The notes under the pieces are model-generated. The model made no database searches and had not been told where the DNA came from. It saw only the letters and a list, made by a program, of their open reading frames with translations. 41,654 bases of DNA from positions 1-41,654 of the forward strand of contig JBCCRH010000005.1 in NCBI GenBank assembly GCA_039208045.1, in the 5' to 3' direction. Numbering within the stretch: position 1 is the stretch's first letter; the number at the start of each line of letters is the position of its first letter. Positions 1 to 9,634 of the stretch are shown here, piece by piece. Made by a program: the position numbers and the translations under genes. Origin of the DNA: JBCCRH01 sp039208045 (lineage in GTDB: Bacteria; Bacteroidota; Bacteroidia; Chitinophagales; Saprospiraceae).

Positions 1-889
1 CCACATTGGGCGAAGGGATCAGCAAAGCAGGTTGCCCCAATAGGCACAGCTCAGAAATCGTCAGAGCACCAGCCCGGCACACCACCAAATCAGCCCACTG
101 ATACGCTAAATCCATGCGATCAATAAATGGACGTATTTCAACATTTGGCAATTGTGCCGTTGCACATGCCTTATATTCTTCGTAATACAACTTTCCTACT
201 TGCCACAGCACATGCACTTCCGGATGCGCTTTCAGAAAGGCTGCATTGGCAGCCATTGCTTCGTTGATCGATTTTGCCCCAAGGCTTCCGCCAAATACAA
301 ATAGCGAAGCTTTTTCAGCATCAAACCCAAAATGGGCAGCTCCAGCTGCTTTATCGCGCTCTTCCACTTTCAGCCCTTCTCGTACAGGGTTTCCCGTGTT
401 TTTGAGCTTCCCTTTCGGGAAAAATCGCTCCATCCCCTCGTAAGCCACACAAATCTGCTGCATCTTTTTGGCCAACAGGCGATTCGTAATGCCCGGAAAA
501 GAGTTCTGCTCTTGAATCAAGCAAGGAATTCCTTTTCTCGCTGCCACCTCCAAGGTTGGCCCACTCGCGTAGCCCCCCACTCCAACTGCTACATCTGGCT
601 TAAAGCGACTGATAATGCTCCAAGCTTTGAGCAAGCTCCACCCCAACTTTATGGGAAAGAGTACATTCCGCAGCGTCAATTTCCGCTGAAACCCACTAAT
701 CCAAAGCCCCTCTATCTGGTAGCCCGCTTTCGGCACTTTCTCCATCTCTATTTTGCCTTGAGCACCTACAAACAAAAACTTAGCCGTCGGCACCTTGGCT
801 TTGATCGCGTCCGCAATGGCAATGGCTGGGAAAACATGGCCCCCGGTACCGCCACCGCTGATAATCACTTTCAACTGCTGCTGTTTCAT
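1..889 (-). CDS. murG: MurG, UDP-GlcNAc:lipid I N-acetylglucosaminyltransferase (3' end cut by window edge)
   Basis: The protein adds GlcNAc to lipid I to make lipid II on the inner face of the cytoplasmic membrane. About 296 residues are visible and roughly the last 70 lie off the left edge. The N-terminal glycine-rich loop (ISGGGTGGHVFPAIAIA) and the GVGGYASGP and QEQNSFPG blocks of the acceptor domain are clear. The donor-binding motif CRAGALTISE appears near the cut end. I chose the ATG at 889 because a GGAG lies about 8 bases upstream; an in-frame ATG at 904 would add five residues. It starts about 20 bases after ftsW ends, in the same operon. Confidence 0.95.
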   Translation of the reverse strand, partial: MKQQQLKVIISGGGTGGHVFPAIAIADAIKAKVPTAKFLFVGAQGKIEMEKVPKAGYQIEGLWISGFQRKLTLRNVLFPIKLGWSLLKAWSIISRFKPDVAVGVGGYASGPTLEVAARKGIPCLIQEQNSFPGITNRLLAKKMQQICVAYEGMERFFPKGKLKNTGNPVREGLKVEERDKAAGAAHFGFDAEKASLFVFGGSLGAKSINEAMAANAAFLKAHPEVHVLWQVGKLYYEEYKACATAQLPNVEIRPFIDRMDLAYQWADLVVCRAGALTISELCLLGQPALLIPSPNV

Positions 890-908
890 TTCGTCCACTC
901 CCATTATA

Positions 909-2045
909 TTATGTAATGGACTCAATGTATTTGCTCACACTTAGTATAATCCCGAAGGAAATACTGGTGAATAAAATCGAGGTTCCGCCCATACTAATCA
1001 TCGGCAAGGTCAAACCCGTCATGGGTACCAAATGCACTGATACTGCAATATTGGCAAACGCCTGAATCGTCATACTAAAGGCCAAGCCAATCGCCAACAT
1101 CGCACCAAACGCCTTCGAGCTTTTGGTGACCAAACGCGTTACTCGAAAGAGTAATAAAAGGTATAGCCCAATAATGATAGCTCCTCCAAATACCCCATAC
1201 TCCTCACAAATGATAGCATAAATGCAATCCGAAAAAGAGTTAGGCAAAAAGTTGCGCTGTATACTATTTCCAGGCCCCAAACCAACCCACTCGCCATTGG
1301 CAATGGCAATCTTCGCTTGCTGCACCTGCCACCCCCCTTCAGGATTGAGCACAAAATCGCGCACCCGCGACACCCACGTATCCGACCGAATAATTTCAGG
1401 GAAAAACTCCCCCAACAAAATCAGTACCGAAAACGCCATAATCCCCATCATCAAAAGCAGCAAGATATACTGTATCGCCACCCGCCCCACAAACATCATA
1501 AAGACACAAGTAAAGAACAGGATCATAGCCGTCGATAAGTCTGCCGGTGCAATCAGCATACAGATCAAAACAATCGGTACAATGATGGGCAGAAAAGCAC
1601 TATTAAAGTCCTTGATATACTCTTGCTTACTCGATATTGCTCGTGCTACATATATAATGAGTGCCAATTTTGCAAAGTCTGACGTCTGAAACGTAATACC
1701 CACGAAGGGAATCTGAATCCACCGCCGCGCATCATTAATATCCGCCCCATAGGCAATGGTGTAGACCAGCAATGGAATGCTCAGCAGCAGCAATACTGGC
1801 GCTGATTTCGAATATTTCATGTAGTGCAGCAAGTGGCACAAGTATGTCAAAAACAACCCACCTATCAGGATCAAGCCGTGCTTAATCAAGAATGCCTCTG
1901 TATTTCCACCTCGCTCTGCATACGCCAAAGTACCGGTGGAACTATATACCACCAGGATGGAGAAGATCGATAGTATCGCTACGATCCCCCAGATGGCGCG
2001 GTCGCCCCGTAATTCGGCATAGAGTCTGGTCGCAATGGTTGACAT
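909..2045 (-). CDS. ftsW: FtsW, SEDS-family peptidoglycan glycosyltransferase
   Basis: This 378-residue polytopic membrane protein belongs to the SEDS family, whose members polymerise lipid II at the septum together with a class B PBP. It begins with a short cytoplasmic tail followed by about ten hydrophobic helices. Family blocks visible include the KLALIIYVAR segment, the GLGPGNS loop, the IICEEYGVFGG block and a C-terminal GLTLPMISMGGTS motif, all diagnostic of FtsW/RodA. Its position between murD and murG and the matching FtsI upstream favour FtsW over RodA. It starts 10 bases after murD ends. Confidence 0.96.
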   Translation of the reverse strand: MSTIATRLYAELRGDRAIWGIVAILSIFSILVVYSSTGTLAYAERGGNTEAFLIKHGLILIGGLFLTYLCHLLHYMKYSKSAPVLLLLSIPLLVYTIAYGADINDARRWIQIPFVGITFQTSDFAKLALIIYVARAISSKQEYIKDFNSAFLPIIVPIVLICMLIAPADLSTAMILFFTCVFMMFVGRVAIQYILLLLMMGIMAFSVLILLGEFFPEIIRSDTWVSRVRDFVLNPEGGWQVQQAKIAIANGEWVGLGPGNSIQRNFLPNSFSDCIYAIICEEYGVFGGAIIIGLYLLLLFRVTRLVTKSSKAFGAMLAIGLAFSMTIQAFANIAVSVHLVPMTGLTLPMISMGGTSILFTSISFGIILSVSKYIESIT

Positions 2046-2055
2046 TGGGTTATGG

Positions 2056-3372
2056 TTATCTTTTTTTGTTTTCTTTTAATGTTAGTACTGCTGCTCGAAA
2101 CAAGTCGCCCCGTTGGGCAAAGTTGTCGAACAAGTCAAAGCTAGCACAAGCTGGGGATAGCAGTACGGTATCTCCAGCTTTCGCCAAATGTTGGGCGGCC
2201 TCGGCTGCTGCGGCTGCCGTTTTGGTTTCCACCACGGTTGCTACCAGTGGGCCAAAAGTGGCAATCAGCTTGGTATTATCTGCCCCTAAGCAGACCAACG
2301 CTTTGACATATTTTTTCACCAATGGCAGCAAGCTCGTGTAGTCATTCCCTTTATCTTGCCCTCCTGCAATCCATACAGTAGGGCCAGTCATAGCATCCAG
2401 CGCATAAAAGGTAGCATCTACATTAGTGCCTTTGCTGTCATTGATATATAGGACCTCATCAATCGTAGCTACTACTTCAAGCCGATGCGGAGCACCCACG
2501 AAGGTGTCTATTCCTTGCTGTACAAGGCGTGGGGAGGCACCCAAATGGAGTGCTACCTGTACGGCAAAAGCAGTATTTATGGCGTTGTGCTGTCCTAACA
2601 TTTTTATTTCAAATTGGCCTTGCTCGTGCAAGAGCCCTTCTTTTTCGATTGTGCTATATCGAATGGGTAGTCGCTTTGCTTTTAAAGCGTCCCAGTGTGG
2701 TGCCGCAGTAATATTGGCATCCTCACCATTGTAGAAGAAGCTATCTTCCTCCGTTTGATTCATCGCAATCCGAAACTTTGATCGGATATAGTAGGCCATT
2801 TGGTAATCGTAGCGATCCAAATGGTCGGGTGTAATGTTGAGCAGAAGCGCAATATTGGGGCGAAACTGCCGAATACCATCAAGCTGAAAGCTACTCAGCT
2901 CCAGTACGTAGTAGTCGGGCTGCTCTGCCTGTGCCACCTTTCGCGCAAAACTAAACCCCACATTACCGGCTAGCTCTACCCTAAAACCTGCGGTTTTTAG
3001 AACGTGGTAGAGTAGCAAAGTAGTAGTCGTTTTGCCATTAGTACCTGTGATGGCAATCAATTTCGCATCAGTATATCGATACGCAAACTCAATCTCCGAA
3101 ATCACAGGAATACCCTTTTCAACTGCTGCTTTGATGAGCGGAACCGTATCCGGTATGCCCGGACTTTTTACGATCATCGCTGCCGCTAAAATTCGATTTT
3201 CATCGTGTTGACCTTCCTCATTTGGAATGCCGTATGTTGTTAATTCTTCTTTGTACTTTTCTTGAATTGTCCCTCTATCGGAAACGAACACCTCAAAGCC
3301 TTTTTGTTGGGCTAATATGGCAGCACCAATGCCGCTCTCCCCCGCTCCAAGAATCACCACTTCTTTGCTCAT
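2056..3372 (-). CDS. murD: MurD, UDP-MurNAc-L-alanine:D-glutamate ligase
   Basis: This cytoplasmic ligase adds D-glutamate to UDP-MurNAc-L-Ala using ATP. The protein is 438 residues, normal for MurD. The N-terminal Rossmann-like domain starts with ILGAGESGIGAA. The ATP-binding P-loop GTNGKTTT is at residues 110-117, and the central domain carries NITPDHLDRY. The C-terminal domain has WIAGGQDKGNDY and ends with SPACASFDLFDNFAQRGD, a MurD signature. It follows mraY with a single-base gap and precedes ftsW by 10 bases, which implies co-transcription. Confidence 0.97.
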   Translation of the reverse strand: MSKEVVILGAGESGIGAAILAQQKGFEVFVSDRGTIQEKYKEELTTYGIPNEEGQHDENRILAAAMIVKSPGIPDTVPLIKAAVEKGIPVISEIEFAYRYTDAKLIAITGTNGKTTTTLLLYHVLKTAGFRVELAGNVGFSFARKVAQAEQPDYYVLELSSFQLDGIRQFRPNIALLLNITPDHLDRYDYQMAYYIRSKFRIAMNQTEEDSFFYNGEDANITAAPHWDALKAKRLPIRYSTIEKEGLLHEQGQFEIKMLGQHNAINTAFAVQVALHLGASPRLVQQGIDTFVGAPHRLEVVATIDEVLYINDSKGTNVDATFYALDAMTGPTVWIAGGQDKGNDYTSLLPLVKKYVKALVCLGADNTKLIATFGPLVATVVETKTAAAAAEAAQHLAKAGDTVLLSPACASFDLFDNFAQRGDLFRAAVLTLKENKKR

Positions 3373-3373
3373 A

Positions 3374-4642
3374 CTATCTGATCTTCAAGGTGATAATGGC
3401 CAATACTGCCAGCAAAATTCCCACGATCCAAAAGCGATTTACAATTTTCACCTCCGGCATCCCTAGCTTCTGATAATGGTGGTGCAAAGGAGACATTTTA
3501 AAAATGCGCCTTCCCTCTCCATATTTGCGCTTGGTGTATTTGAAGTAGGATACCTGAATAATTACCGATAAGGTCTCCGCAAGCATCACACCACAAAGGA
3601 TGGGCAAAAGCAATTCTTTGCGTAGCAAAATCCCCAGCGTTCCAATAATCCCACCAATGGTCAAGCTCCCTGTATCTCCCATAAAAACGGAGGCAGGAAA
3701 ACCATTATACCATAAGAAACCCAAGCACGCCCCTAGAAAACAAGCGGCAAAAATCACCAGCTCGCCCGTTCCTGGCAGGTGCAGGATATTAAGGTAATTC
3801 GCTGCAATGGCATTGCCCGATACATAGGCTAATATGGCTAGCGCCGCGCCGATAATACCCGACACGCCGGTGGCCAGTCCATCCAGTCCATCTGTCAAAT
3901 TAGCTGCATTTGATACTGCTGTCACTATGAAGATGACGAGCGGCACAAATATGATCCACACCCACTTTTGGGCATTGCCTAAAAACCCGACAAACCACTC
4001 ATAATTCAAGCGATTACCTTTCAAAAAAGGTACGTTGGTCAGGTACGTTTTATAATCCGCTTTCTCAATTATATCGCCTGATCGAGGATTTTCTACCTCG
4101 ATAATTTCCCCAATTCGATGATCTACTGCTATACCGATCGACTCTGCTTCTTCTACCTCCATCCGCACCACTACATCATCACTCACAATCATCGTTATAC
4201 TCACAATCAGCCCCAATCCAATTTGCCCCAAAACCTTAAAAATTCCCTTCAGCCCCGCTTTGTTTTTTCTAAAGACCTTAATGTAATCGTCCAAAAAACC
4301 AATGATAGCCATCCAAGTGGTCGATACAATCATCAAGAGGATGTACACATTGCTCAAATCTCCCATTAGGAGGCAAGGAATTAAAATCGCCATTACAATA
4401 ATTACCCCGCCCATTGTCGGAGTACCTTGCTTTTGCAGTTGGCCTGCTAGGCCTAAATCTCTTACCGTCTCTCCGATCTGTAGCTTTTTCAAGTACCGGA
4501 TGATACGGCCTCCAAAAATCATGGAGATGGTCAGGGATAAAATGACGGCCACTCCTGCGCGAAAGGAGATAAAATTGATCAAATCGGCTCCCGGAACGTC
4601 TTCGTAAATGGTTTTTAGCCAGTTGACTAGTTCGATTAACAT
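3374..4642 (-). CDS. mraY: MraY, phospho-MurNAc-pentapeptide translocase
   Basis: MraY moves phospho-MurNAc-pentapeptide onto undecaprenyl phosphate to form lipid I in the inner membrane. The conserved FLDDY motif, the NLTDGLDGLA motif and the C-terminal MSPLHHHYQKLG histidine motif are all present. A long hydrophilic insert between early helices, rich in Glu and Asp, resembles Bacteroidota MraY proteins. An upstream in-frame ATG at 4678 would add 12 polar residues (MAIIEHKKQRKT). I prefer the ATG at 4642 because it places the first amphipathic segment, MLIELVNWL, at the terminus as in relatives. The murE stop lies 77 bases upstream of this start. Confidence 0.95.
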   Translation of the reverse strand: MLIELVNWLKTIYEDVPGADLINFISFRAGVAVILSLTISMIFGGRIIRYLKKLQIGETVRDLGLAGQLQKQGTPTMGGVIIVMAILIPCLLMGDLSNVYILLMIVSTTWMAIIGFLDDYIKVFRKNKAGLKGIFKVLGQIGLGLIVSITMIVSDDVVVRMEVEEAESIGIAVDHRIGEIIEVENPRSGDIIEKADYKTYLTNVPFLKGNRLNYEWFVGFLGNAQKWVWIIFVPLVIFIVTAVSNAANLTDGLDGLATGVSGIIGAALAILAYVSGNAIAANYLNILHLPGTGELVIFAACFLGACLGFLWYNGFPASVFMGDTGSLTIGGIIGTLGILLRKELLLPILCGVMLAETLSVIIQVSYFKYTKRKYGEGRRIFKMSPLHHHYQKLGMPEVKIVNRFWIVGILLAVLAIITLKIR

Positions 4643-4719
4643 GGTTTTCCGCTGTTTTTTGTGTTCAATGATAGCCACAAAACTATTATTCCGGGTGCGT
4701 TCTTTTGCTATCTTTCAGA

Positions 4720-6177
4720 TTAACTAATTTCAAATTCTTTTTGCAATACGGCCCTATCGTCAAAATCGTGCCGTACGCCCTTTATTTCTTGGTATTTTTC
4801 GTGTCCTTTTCCTGCTACTAATATTACATCGCCCGCTTTCGCTAAACGGACAGCCATGCGAATAGCCTGCTTCCGGTCTGCATTAATTAGCACTTTGCTC
4901 GCTGCGTTGGGTGGAATACCCCGCTCCATCTCTTGTATGATGGCCATCGGCTCTTCCGAGCGCGGATTATCCGAGGTTAGTACCACCTGATCGCTGTAGG
5001 TGCAAGCAATCTTGGCCATTTTGGGCCGCTTCTCGCGATCCCGATCACCACCACAACCAACTACCGTAAGCACTTTAGCTTGCTCTGCTTTCAAGTCAGC
5101 AATAGTCTGCAGTACTTTTTCCAGGGCATCCGGCGTATGCGAATAGTCCACTATGCCGGTTACATTTCGCTTTTCGCTAAATAGTGTTTCAAAGCGCCCT
5201 TCTGCCGATTTGATCTTACTCAGCTCTTGCAATACTTCCATTGGCTCATAGCCTAAAATGAGGGCTACACTGTAAACTGCTAGCAGGTTGTAAGCATTAA
5301 ACTCCCCAATCAAACGCGCAAAAAAGTCTTGCTCATTGATCTTTAGATGCAACCCACTAATACTATTTTCAATCACCTTGGCTCGAAACTCTGAAAGGGT
5401 TCGTAGGCTATAGTGATAGACTTTTGCTCGGGTATTTTGTACCATTACAGTTCCCCGCTTGTCATCTACATTTACCAATGCAAATGCGGTTTTAGGCAAA
5501 TTGTCAAAGAACATCTTTTTAGCCTCGATATAAGCCTTGAAGGTCTTATGATAATCGAGGTGATCGTGCGACATATTCGTAAATACCCCGCCTCTAAATC
5601 GCAAACCGGCAATGCGCTCTTGCACCGTAGCATGCGAGCTCACTTCCATGAATACATAGTCGCAGCCTGCTTCTACCATTTGAGCCAATAGTGCGTTTAG
5701 CTCTAGCGCGTAGGGCGTAGTATTGGTCGCGCTGACCACTTCCGCTCCTATCCGGTTTTCAATCGTCGAAATCAAACCTACTTTGTAACCTAATCCTTTG
5801 AATAGGTCGTATAATAAATTAACAGTAGTCGTTTTTCCGTTTGTTCCAGTCACGCCAATAAGTTGGAGTTGGTGTGAAGGATCATCATGATACCAGCAAG
5901 CAGCATGACCAAATGCCTTATTACTACTCTCGACTAGCACATAAGTAACTGCCTCATGGAGCACTTCTGGCAACTGCTCAACTACTACGGCAACCGCTCC
6001 CTTTTGGATAGCATTTTCAACATAATCATGCCCATTAGAAAGGGTGCCATAGATGGCAAAAAAAATGCTTCCTGCTACTACTTTCCTTGAGTCAAAATCA
6101 AGCTGCTTGAACGAGCGATCTGGCTTTCCGATCAGCTCTTTGACATCCAAGCGTTGCATCAAATCCGTAAGTTGCAT
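4720..6177 (-). CDS. murE: MurE, UDP-MurNAc-tripeptide synthetase (meso-diaminopimelate type)
   Basis: MurE adds the third amino acid to UDP-MurNAc-L-Ala-D-Glu in the cytoplasm. At 485 residues it has the usual length. The P-loop GVTGTNGKTTT spans residues 108-118. The substrate motif DNPR at about residues 403-406, within TSDNPRSEEP, is the version associated with meso-diaminopimelate rather than lysine. HDHLDYH and GCGGDRDREKRP are also typical. It lies 2 bases from the upstream PBP gene. murF, often next in proteobacterial clusters, is absent here, as is common in Bacteroidota. Confidence 0.96.
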   Translation of the reverse strand: MQLTDLMQRLDVKELIGKPDRSFKQLDFDSRKVVAGSIFFAIYGTLSNGHDYVENAIQKGAVAVVVEQLPEVLHEAVTYVLVESSNKAFGHAACWYHDDPSHQLQLIGVTGTNGKTTTVNLLYDLFKGLGYKVGLISTIENRIGAEVVSATNTTPYALELNALLAQMVEAGCDYVFMEVSSHATVQERIAGLRFRGGVFTNMSHDHLDYHKTFKAYIEAKKMFFDNLPKTAFALVNVDDKRGTVMVQNTRAKVYHYSLRTLSEFRAKVIENSISGLHLKINEQDFFARLIGEFNAYNLLAVYSVALILGYEPMEVLQELSKIKSAEGRFETLFSEKRNVTGIVDYSHTPDALEKVLQTIADLKAEQAKVLTVVGCGGDRDREKRPKMAKIACTYSDQVVLTSDNPRSEEPMAIIQEMERGIPPNAASKVLINADRKQAIRMAVRLAKAGDVILVAGKGHEKYQEIKGVRHDFDDRAVLQKEFEIS

Positions 6178-6179
6178 AG

Positions 6180-8333
6180 CTAGCGCAGGGTTAAAAGGAT
6201 CGTTTGATTGTTGATCTTTGTGCCTGGCAAAATAGACTGACGTGCCACTTTACCAAACCCATCAATTTTTACCTTTAGCCCCTTATTCTCTAGTATATGC
6301 AGCGCATCACGCAAGCCCATCCCCACTACGCTCGGTACACGATTGGGTAAAATGCGACGTTGCTCTAAAATCAAACTATCGCCTTCTGTAGTCAGTCGTG
6401 TCATATTAGAAGCTGGCGTACCATAATAGGGCATCCCCAGATATTCCAACACGGTCTTCATATCTTCTGTACGGCCAATATCGTTGCGCGGCAATTGCCG
6501 ACTCGCGAGTACTGGCTTTGGCTTAGCATTTAATTCTTCGTGTAGATTTAGCTTCGTCAAATAGCATTTTTCGGCGATTTCTTTAAATACAGGCCCTGCT
6601 ACATCCCCACCATAAAAGCCATTTTGACGTGGCTTATTAATTACTACGATGCAGGAATACTTGGGATTTTCCGCAGGAAAATAGCCTGCAAAAGATGCTT
6701 GGTATCCTCCAATTCTTGTTCCTCTCCTGCCGCGCTTATAATCTACCTGCGCCGTACCTGTCTTTCCGGCAAAGGAAATGCGATCGCTCTGCAACTTGTA
6801 AGCGGTGCCATCTGTAACTACTGCCTCCAACAGCTCTTTCGCCTGCTCTATGGTAGTCGAAGAAGCAATTTTTCGTTGAAGCACCACTGGACGAAACTGA
6901 TCGATGGTTTCGCCAAAGCGCGATATTTCTTTTACCAAATAAGGCTTCACCATTTCGCCATCATTGGCCACCGCATTGAAGAAGGTCAATATCTGCAAAG
7001 GCGTGAGCTTGAGCTCGTAGCCAATTGCCATCCATGGCAAAGTGACGCCACTCCAATTATCCTCTTTGCTGTACGCCTCTTTTATGTATGGATTGGGCTC
7101 GCCACTGATTTCTATGCCTGTTGGCAAATGCAAGTTGAAATCCTTCAAGCGCTTGATGAAACGGGCTGCTCCCTCATTGCTATTCTTGCGGTTTTTAGTG
7201 CTATAAGCACCATTTACCAATTTCGCCATTCCCACATTAGAGGAAATTTCAAATACCCGTTTGACGGAAGTCGAATCTAGCTTGAAGCTGTAGGGCGAAG
7301 AGTCCTCCATGGTTTCTTCATAGAATTCAGTCTGCCCTTTTTCGATATCCACTGAATCAGTGAGATTCACATAGCCATCCTCCAAAAGTGCCATGATCGA
7401 TGCGAGCTTGAAGGTAGAACCTGGCTCTATGCCCTCCCCTACTGCAAAATTGTAGGTTTCCCACCAGCCTTCACCATCGCTGGTTTTCCCCAGGTTGGCA
7501 ATAGCTTTGACCTCTCCTGTTTCCACTTCCATTAAAATGGCCGTTCCCCAGTCTGCATCATGGTAATTTATCCCTTTGTACAGGGCATTTTCCACAATAT
7601 CCTGAAGATTCACATCCAGTGTAGTTCGAATATCATCACCACTTTTGGGCTCTACTTCCGATAGATCTTCCATAGGTACCCAGATCCCATCCCCAACGTT
7701 GAGCATAAGTACACGCTCATCTTCTCCACCTAAGGTTTCATGAAAAAATCCTTCTAAGCCCACAGGTTTTGATCCTTCCCGCACATAGCCTACCGATCGG
7801 TGCGCTAAAATTCCAAAAGGCTTTTTGCGTTCACTTTTCCGCTCAATAATCAGCCCACCTCGCATCTGTCCCAAATTGAAGAGTGGAAAACCCTCTATCA
7901 TCTGTTTCTCAGCATACGAAGCCTTCCGCTTTATAGGTACATATCGCTTGCCTTCTGTACGCCAAGTGAGCAAATCTTCTCGAACACCACCTACTGTTTT
8001 GTCCATCATCACTTGGGTAGCCAGGCATTGGGCTAGGGTATCGAGATTATACATAAAATCCTCTTCCAACATTCCCGTTGAATTAGGATCGAGATATAGA
8101 TCATAATAAGGTACTGAGGTAGCTAGTAGGCTCCCATCTTCTGCCATAATATTACCTCGCTCCGCTTCTACTGTACGCCAGTCGATGTATAGCTCATCTC
8201 CTTCCGAGCGCCATTCCTCTCCTTCCCACCAACTGATGTACACCGTCTTGTAAAGCAATACCATTGCAATAGGGACGAAAAAGACGAACACCAAGCCGTA
8301 CACCCGATACAGTATTTCGTTTTTAACATCCAT
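6180..8333 (-). CDS. ftsI: Class B penicillin-binding protein (FtsI/PBP3) with C-terminal PASTA domain
   Basis: This is the septal transpeptidase that crosslinks peptidoglycan, partner of FtsW. The 717-residue protein has one N-terminal transmembrane helix (about residues 10-30), then the PBP dimerisation region. The transpeptidase domain carries the active-site SxxK as STFK with Ser306, the SxN motif at 364-366 (SSN) and the KTG motif starting at Lys524. The last 65 or so residues form a single PASTA-like domain (VPSVVGMGLRDALHILENKG), as in many Bacteroidota FtsI proteins. Spacing is 4 bases from the upstream ftsL-like gene and 2 bases to murE. Confidence 0.95.
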   Translation of the reverse strand: MDVKNEILYRVYGLVFVFFVPIAMVLLYKTVYISWWEGEEWRSEGDELYIDWRTVEAERGNIMAEDGSLLATSVPYYDLYLDPNSTGMLEEDFMYNLDTLAQCLATQVMMDKTVGGVREDLLTWRTEGKRYVPIKRKASYAEKQMIEGFPLFNLGQMRGGLIIERKSERKKPFGILAHRSVGYVREGSKPVGLEGFFHETLGGEDERVLMLNVGDGIWVPMEDLSEVEPKSGDDIRTTLDVNLQDIVENALYKGINYHDADWGTAILMEVETGEVKAIANLGKTSDGEGWWETYNFAVGEGIEPGSTFKLASIMALLEDGYVNLTDSVDIEKGQTEFYEETMEDSSPYSFKLDSTSVKRVFEISSNVGMAKLVNGAYSTKNRKNSNEGAARFIKRLKDFNLHLPTGIEISGEPNPYIKEAYSKEDNWSGVTLPWMAIGYELKLTPLQILTFFNAVANDGEMVKPYLVKEISRFGETIDQFRPVVLQRKIASSTTIEQAKELLEAVVTDGTAYKLQSDRISFAGKTGTAQVDYKRGRRGTRIGGYQASFAGYFPAENPKYSCIVVINKPRQNGFYGGDVAGPVFKEIAEKCYLTKLNLHEELNAKPKPVLASRQLPRNDIGRTEDMKTVLEYLGMPYYGTPASNMTRLTTEGDSLILEQRRILPNRVPSVVGMGLRDALHILENKGLKVKIDGFGKVARQSILPGTKINNQTILLTLR

Positions 8334-8337
8334 ATTT

Positions 8338-8655
8338 CTATTGGCTATCGATTTTTACAATTTTGGGCTCTCTACGATTTTGGCGTAAGCCCATATCTTT
8401 TACCTTTTCTACCATCTCTGAGCGCATGCTGTTATACATATTTTCAGATTGTAGAGACATATAGAACCACCGCTGTTCTTTCAGGTCTTTTTGCATTTCC
8501 TGAATCAAGCGCACATTGCGCTCGGCAAAGTGGGCGTTGGCGATATAGATAGTAGCTAAGAATCCAAGGAATAGGAAAAAAGGAAGATGTTTGAGCAGGA
8601 ACTCAGACGTCAGAAACCCAATATCCAGTATTTTTATTCCGCGTTTCTTGGCCAT
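8338..8655 (-). CDS. FtsL-like divisome membrane protein
   Basis: This small protein of 105 residues has one transmembrane helix (about residues 22-42, LPFFLFLGFLATIYIANAHF). A periplasmic segment follows, rich in Glu, Lys and Arg, that could form a coiled coil (VRLIQEMQKDLKEQRWFYM). Sequence identity within the FtsL family is always low, so the call rests on size, topology and its fixed place between rsmH and ftsI. It corresponds to the FtsL/FtsLB-like protein of Bacteroidota dcw clusters and probably bridges FtsI/FtsW to other divisome proteins. Confidence 0.8.
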   Translation of the reverse strand: MAKKRGIKILDIGFLTSEFLLKHLPFFLFLGFLATIYIANAHFAERNVRLIQEMQKDLKEQRWFYMSLQSENMYNSMRSEMVEKVKDMGLRQNRREPKIVKIDSQ

Positions 8656-8686
8656 AGCGGTTTTTATTTTCTCTTGGCTAAGTCAT

Positions 8687-9631
8687 TTATTCAAAAAGTC
8701 CTTCCTCTTCCGGACTATCAAAAATCTCTTCTTCCGTGCGCAGCCCAACGCGAAGCTTGGCACTTCGTGCTCGGGGGTTTTGCGCAATTTCTTCGGGTGT
8801 AGGCAGCACCGCTTTTTTGGTAATAATCTGAAAGGGCCTGTAAATTTTTCCGTAAAAATCCTTGATTACTTTTCCTTCCGGATTACCTGTTTTCAACATA
8901 TTTTTAGTCATCCGATCTTCAATCGAATGATAGGAAAGCACCACTAGTGGTGCCCCTGGTTTCAGCACTTCAAGACATTGGAGCAGAAACTCCGATAGCG
9001 CTTCCACTTCCTCATTGACTTCCATGCGTATCGCCTGGAATACTTGCGCTAAATATCGATGGCGCTGGCCCCGAATCAATGGTTCCATTATACCCAATAA
9101 ATCATCCACTGATTTTAATGGCCTCACCTGACGCTCTTCTGCAATTTTCAAGGCTAGTGTCTTAGCATTTCGCACTTCTCCGAACGCACTAAACATAGCT
9201 TGTAAATCAGCCGGGGAGTACGTATTCAAAATAGTCTCCGCCGTACGCGCATCATTTTGGTTCATCCGCATGTCCAAGTCTGCTTCAAAGCGGAACGAAA
9301 ACCCTCGCTCTGGTACATCCAGCTGATGTGAGGAAACGCCCAAATCAGCTAAGATTCCATCTACCTTCCGAATTCCGTGCAAGCGCAGAAATCGCTTTAA
9401 GAAGCGAAAATTGTGCTGTACGAATAGCAGCCGCTCGTCTTCTGGCAAGTTCTGAAGAGCATCCTGATCTTGATCAAAAGCAACAAGCTTACCCTTAGGG
9501 CCTAGCGCTGCTAAAATCTTCCGAGTGTGCCCTCCCCCACCAAAAGTAGCATCGACATAAACGCCTTCTGGCTGAATTTGCAAGGCACTGATACATGCAG
9601 CGGCTAGTACCGGCTCGTGATACCCTTCCAT
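8687..9631 (-). CDS. rsmH: RsmH (MraW), 16S rRNA m4C1402 methyltransferase
   Basis: RsmH N4-methylates C1402 of 16S rRNA using S-adenosylmethionine. The 314-residue protein shows the family start HEPVLAAACISALQI, then the SAM-binding VDATFGGGGHTRKIL. GILADLGVSSHQLD and RGFSFR follow, with MRMNQ and the FQAIRMEVNEE helix later. The motif VLSYHSIEDR sits near the C-terminus. These are the standard RsmH blocks in the standard order. It lies 3 bases downstream of mraZ and 31 bases upstream of the ftsL-like gene. Confidence 0.97.
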   Translation of the reverse strand: MEGYHEPVLAAACISALQIQPEGVYVDATFGGGGHTRKILAALGPKGKLVAFDQDQDALQNLPEDERLLFVQHNFRFLKRFLRLHGIRKVDGILADLGVSSHQLDVPERGFSFRFEADLDMRMNQNDARTAETILNTYSPADLQAMFSAFGEVRNAKTLALKIAEERQVRPLKSVDDLLGIMEPLIRGQRHRYLAQVFQAIRMEVNEEVEALSEFLLQCLEVLKPGAPLVVLSYHSIEDRMTKNMLKTGNPEGKVIKDFYGKIYRPFQIITKKAVLPTPEEIAQNPRARSAKLRVGLRTEEEIFDSPEEEGLFE

Positions 9632-9634
9632 CAG

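Noticed and set aside
332..916. Long plus-strand open frame over the murG region
   Set aside because: It is the antisense of murG, which has clear family motifs; the plus frame has no recognisable domain.
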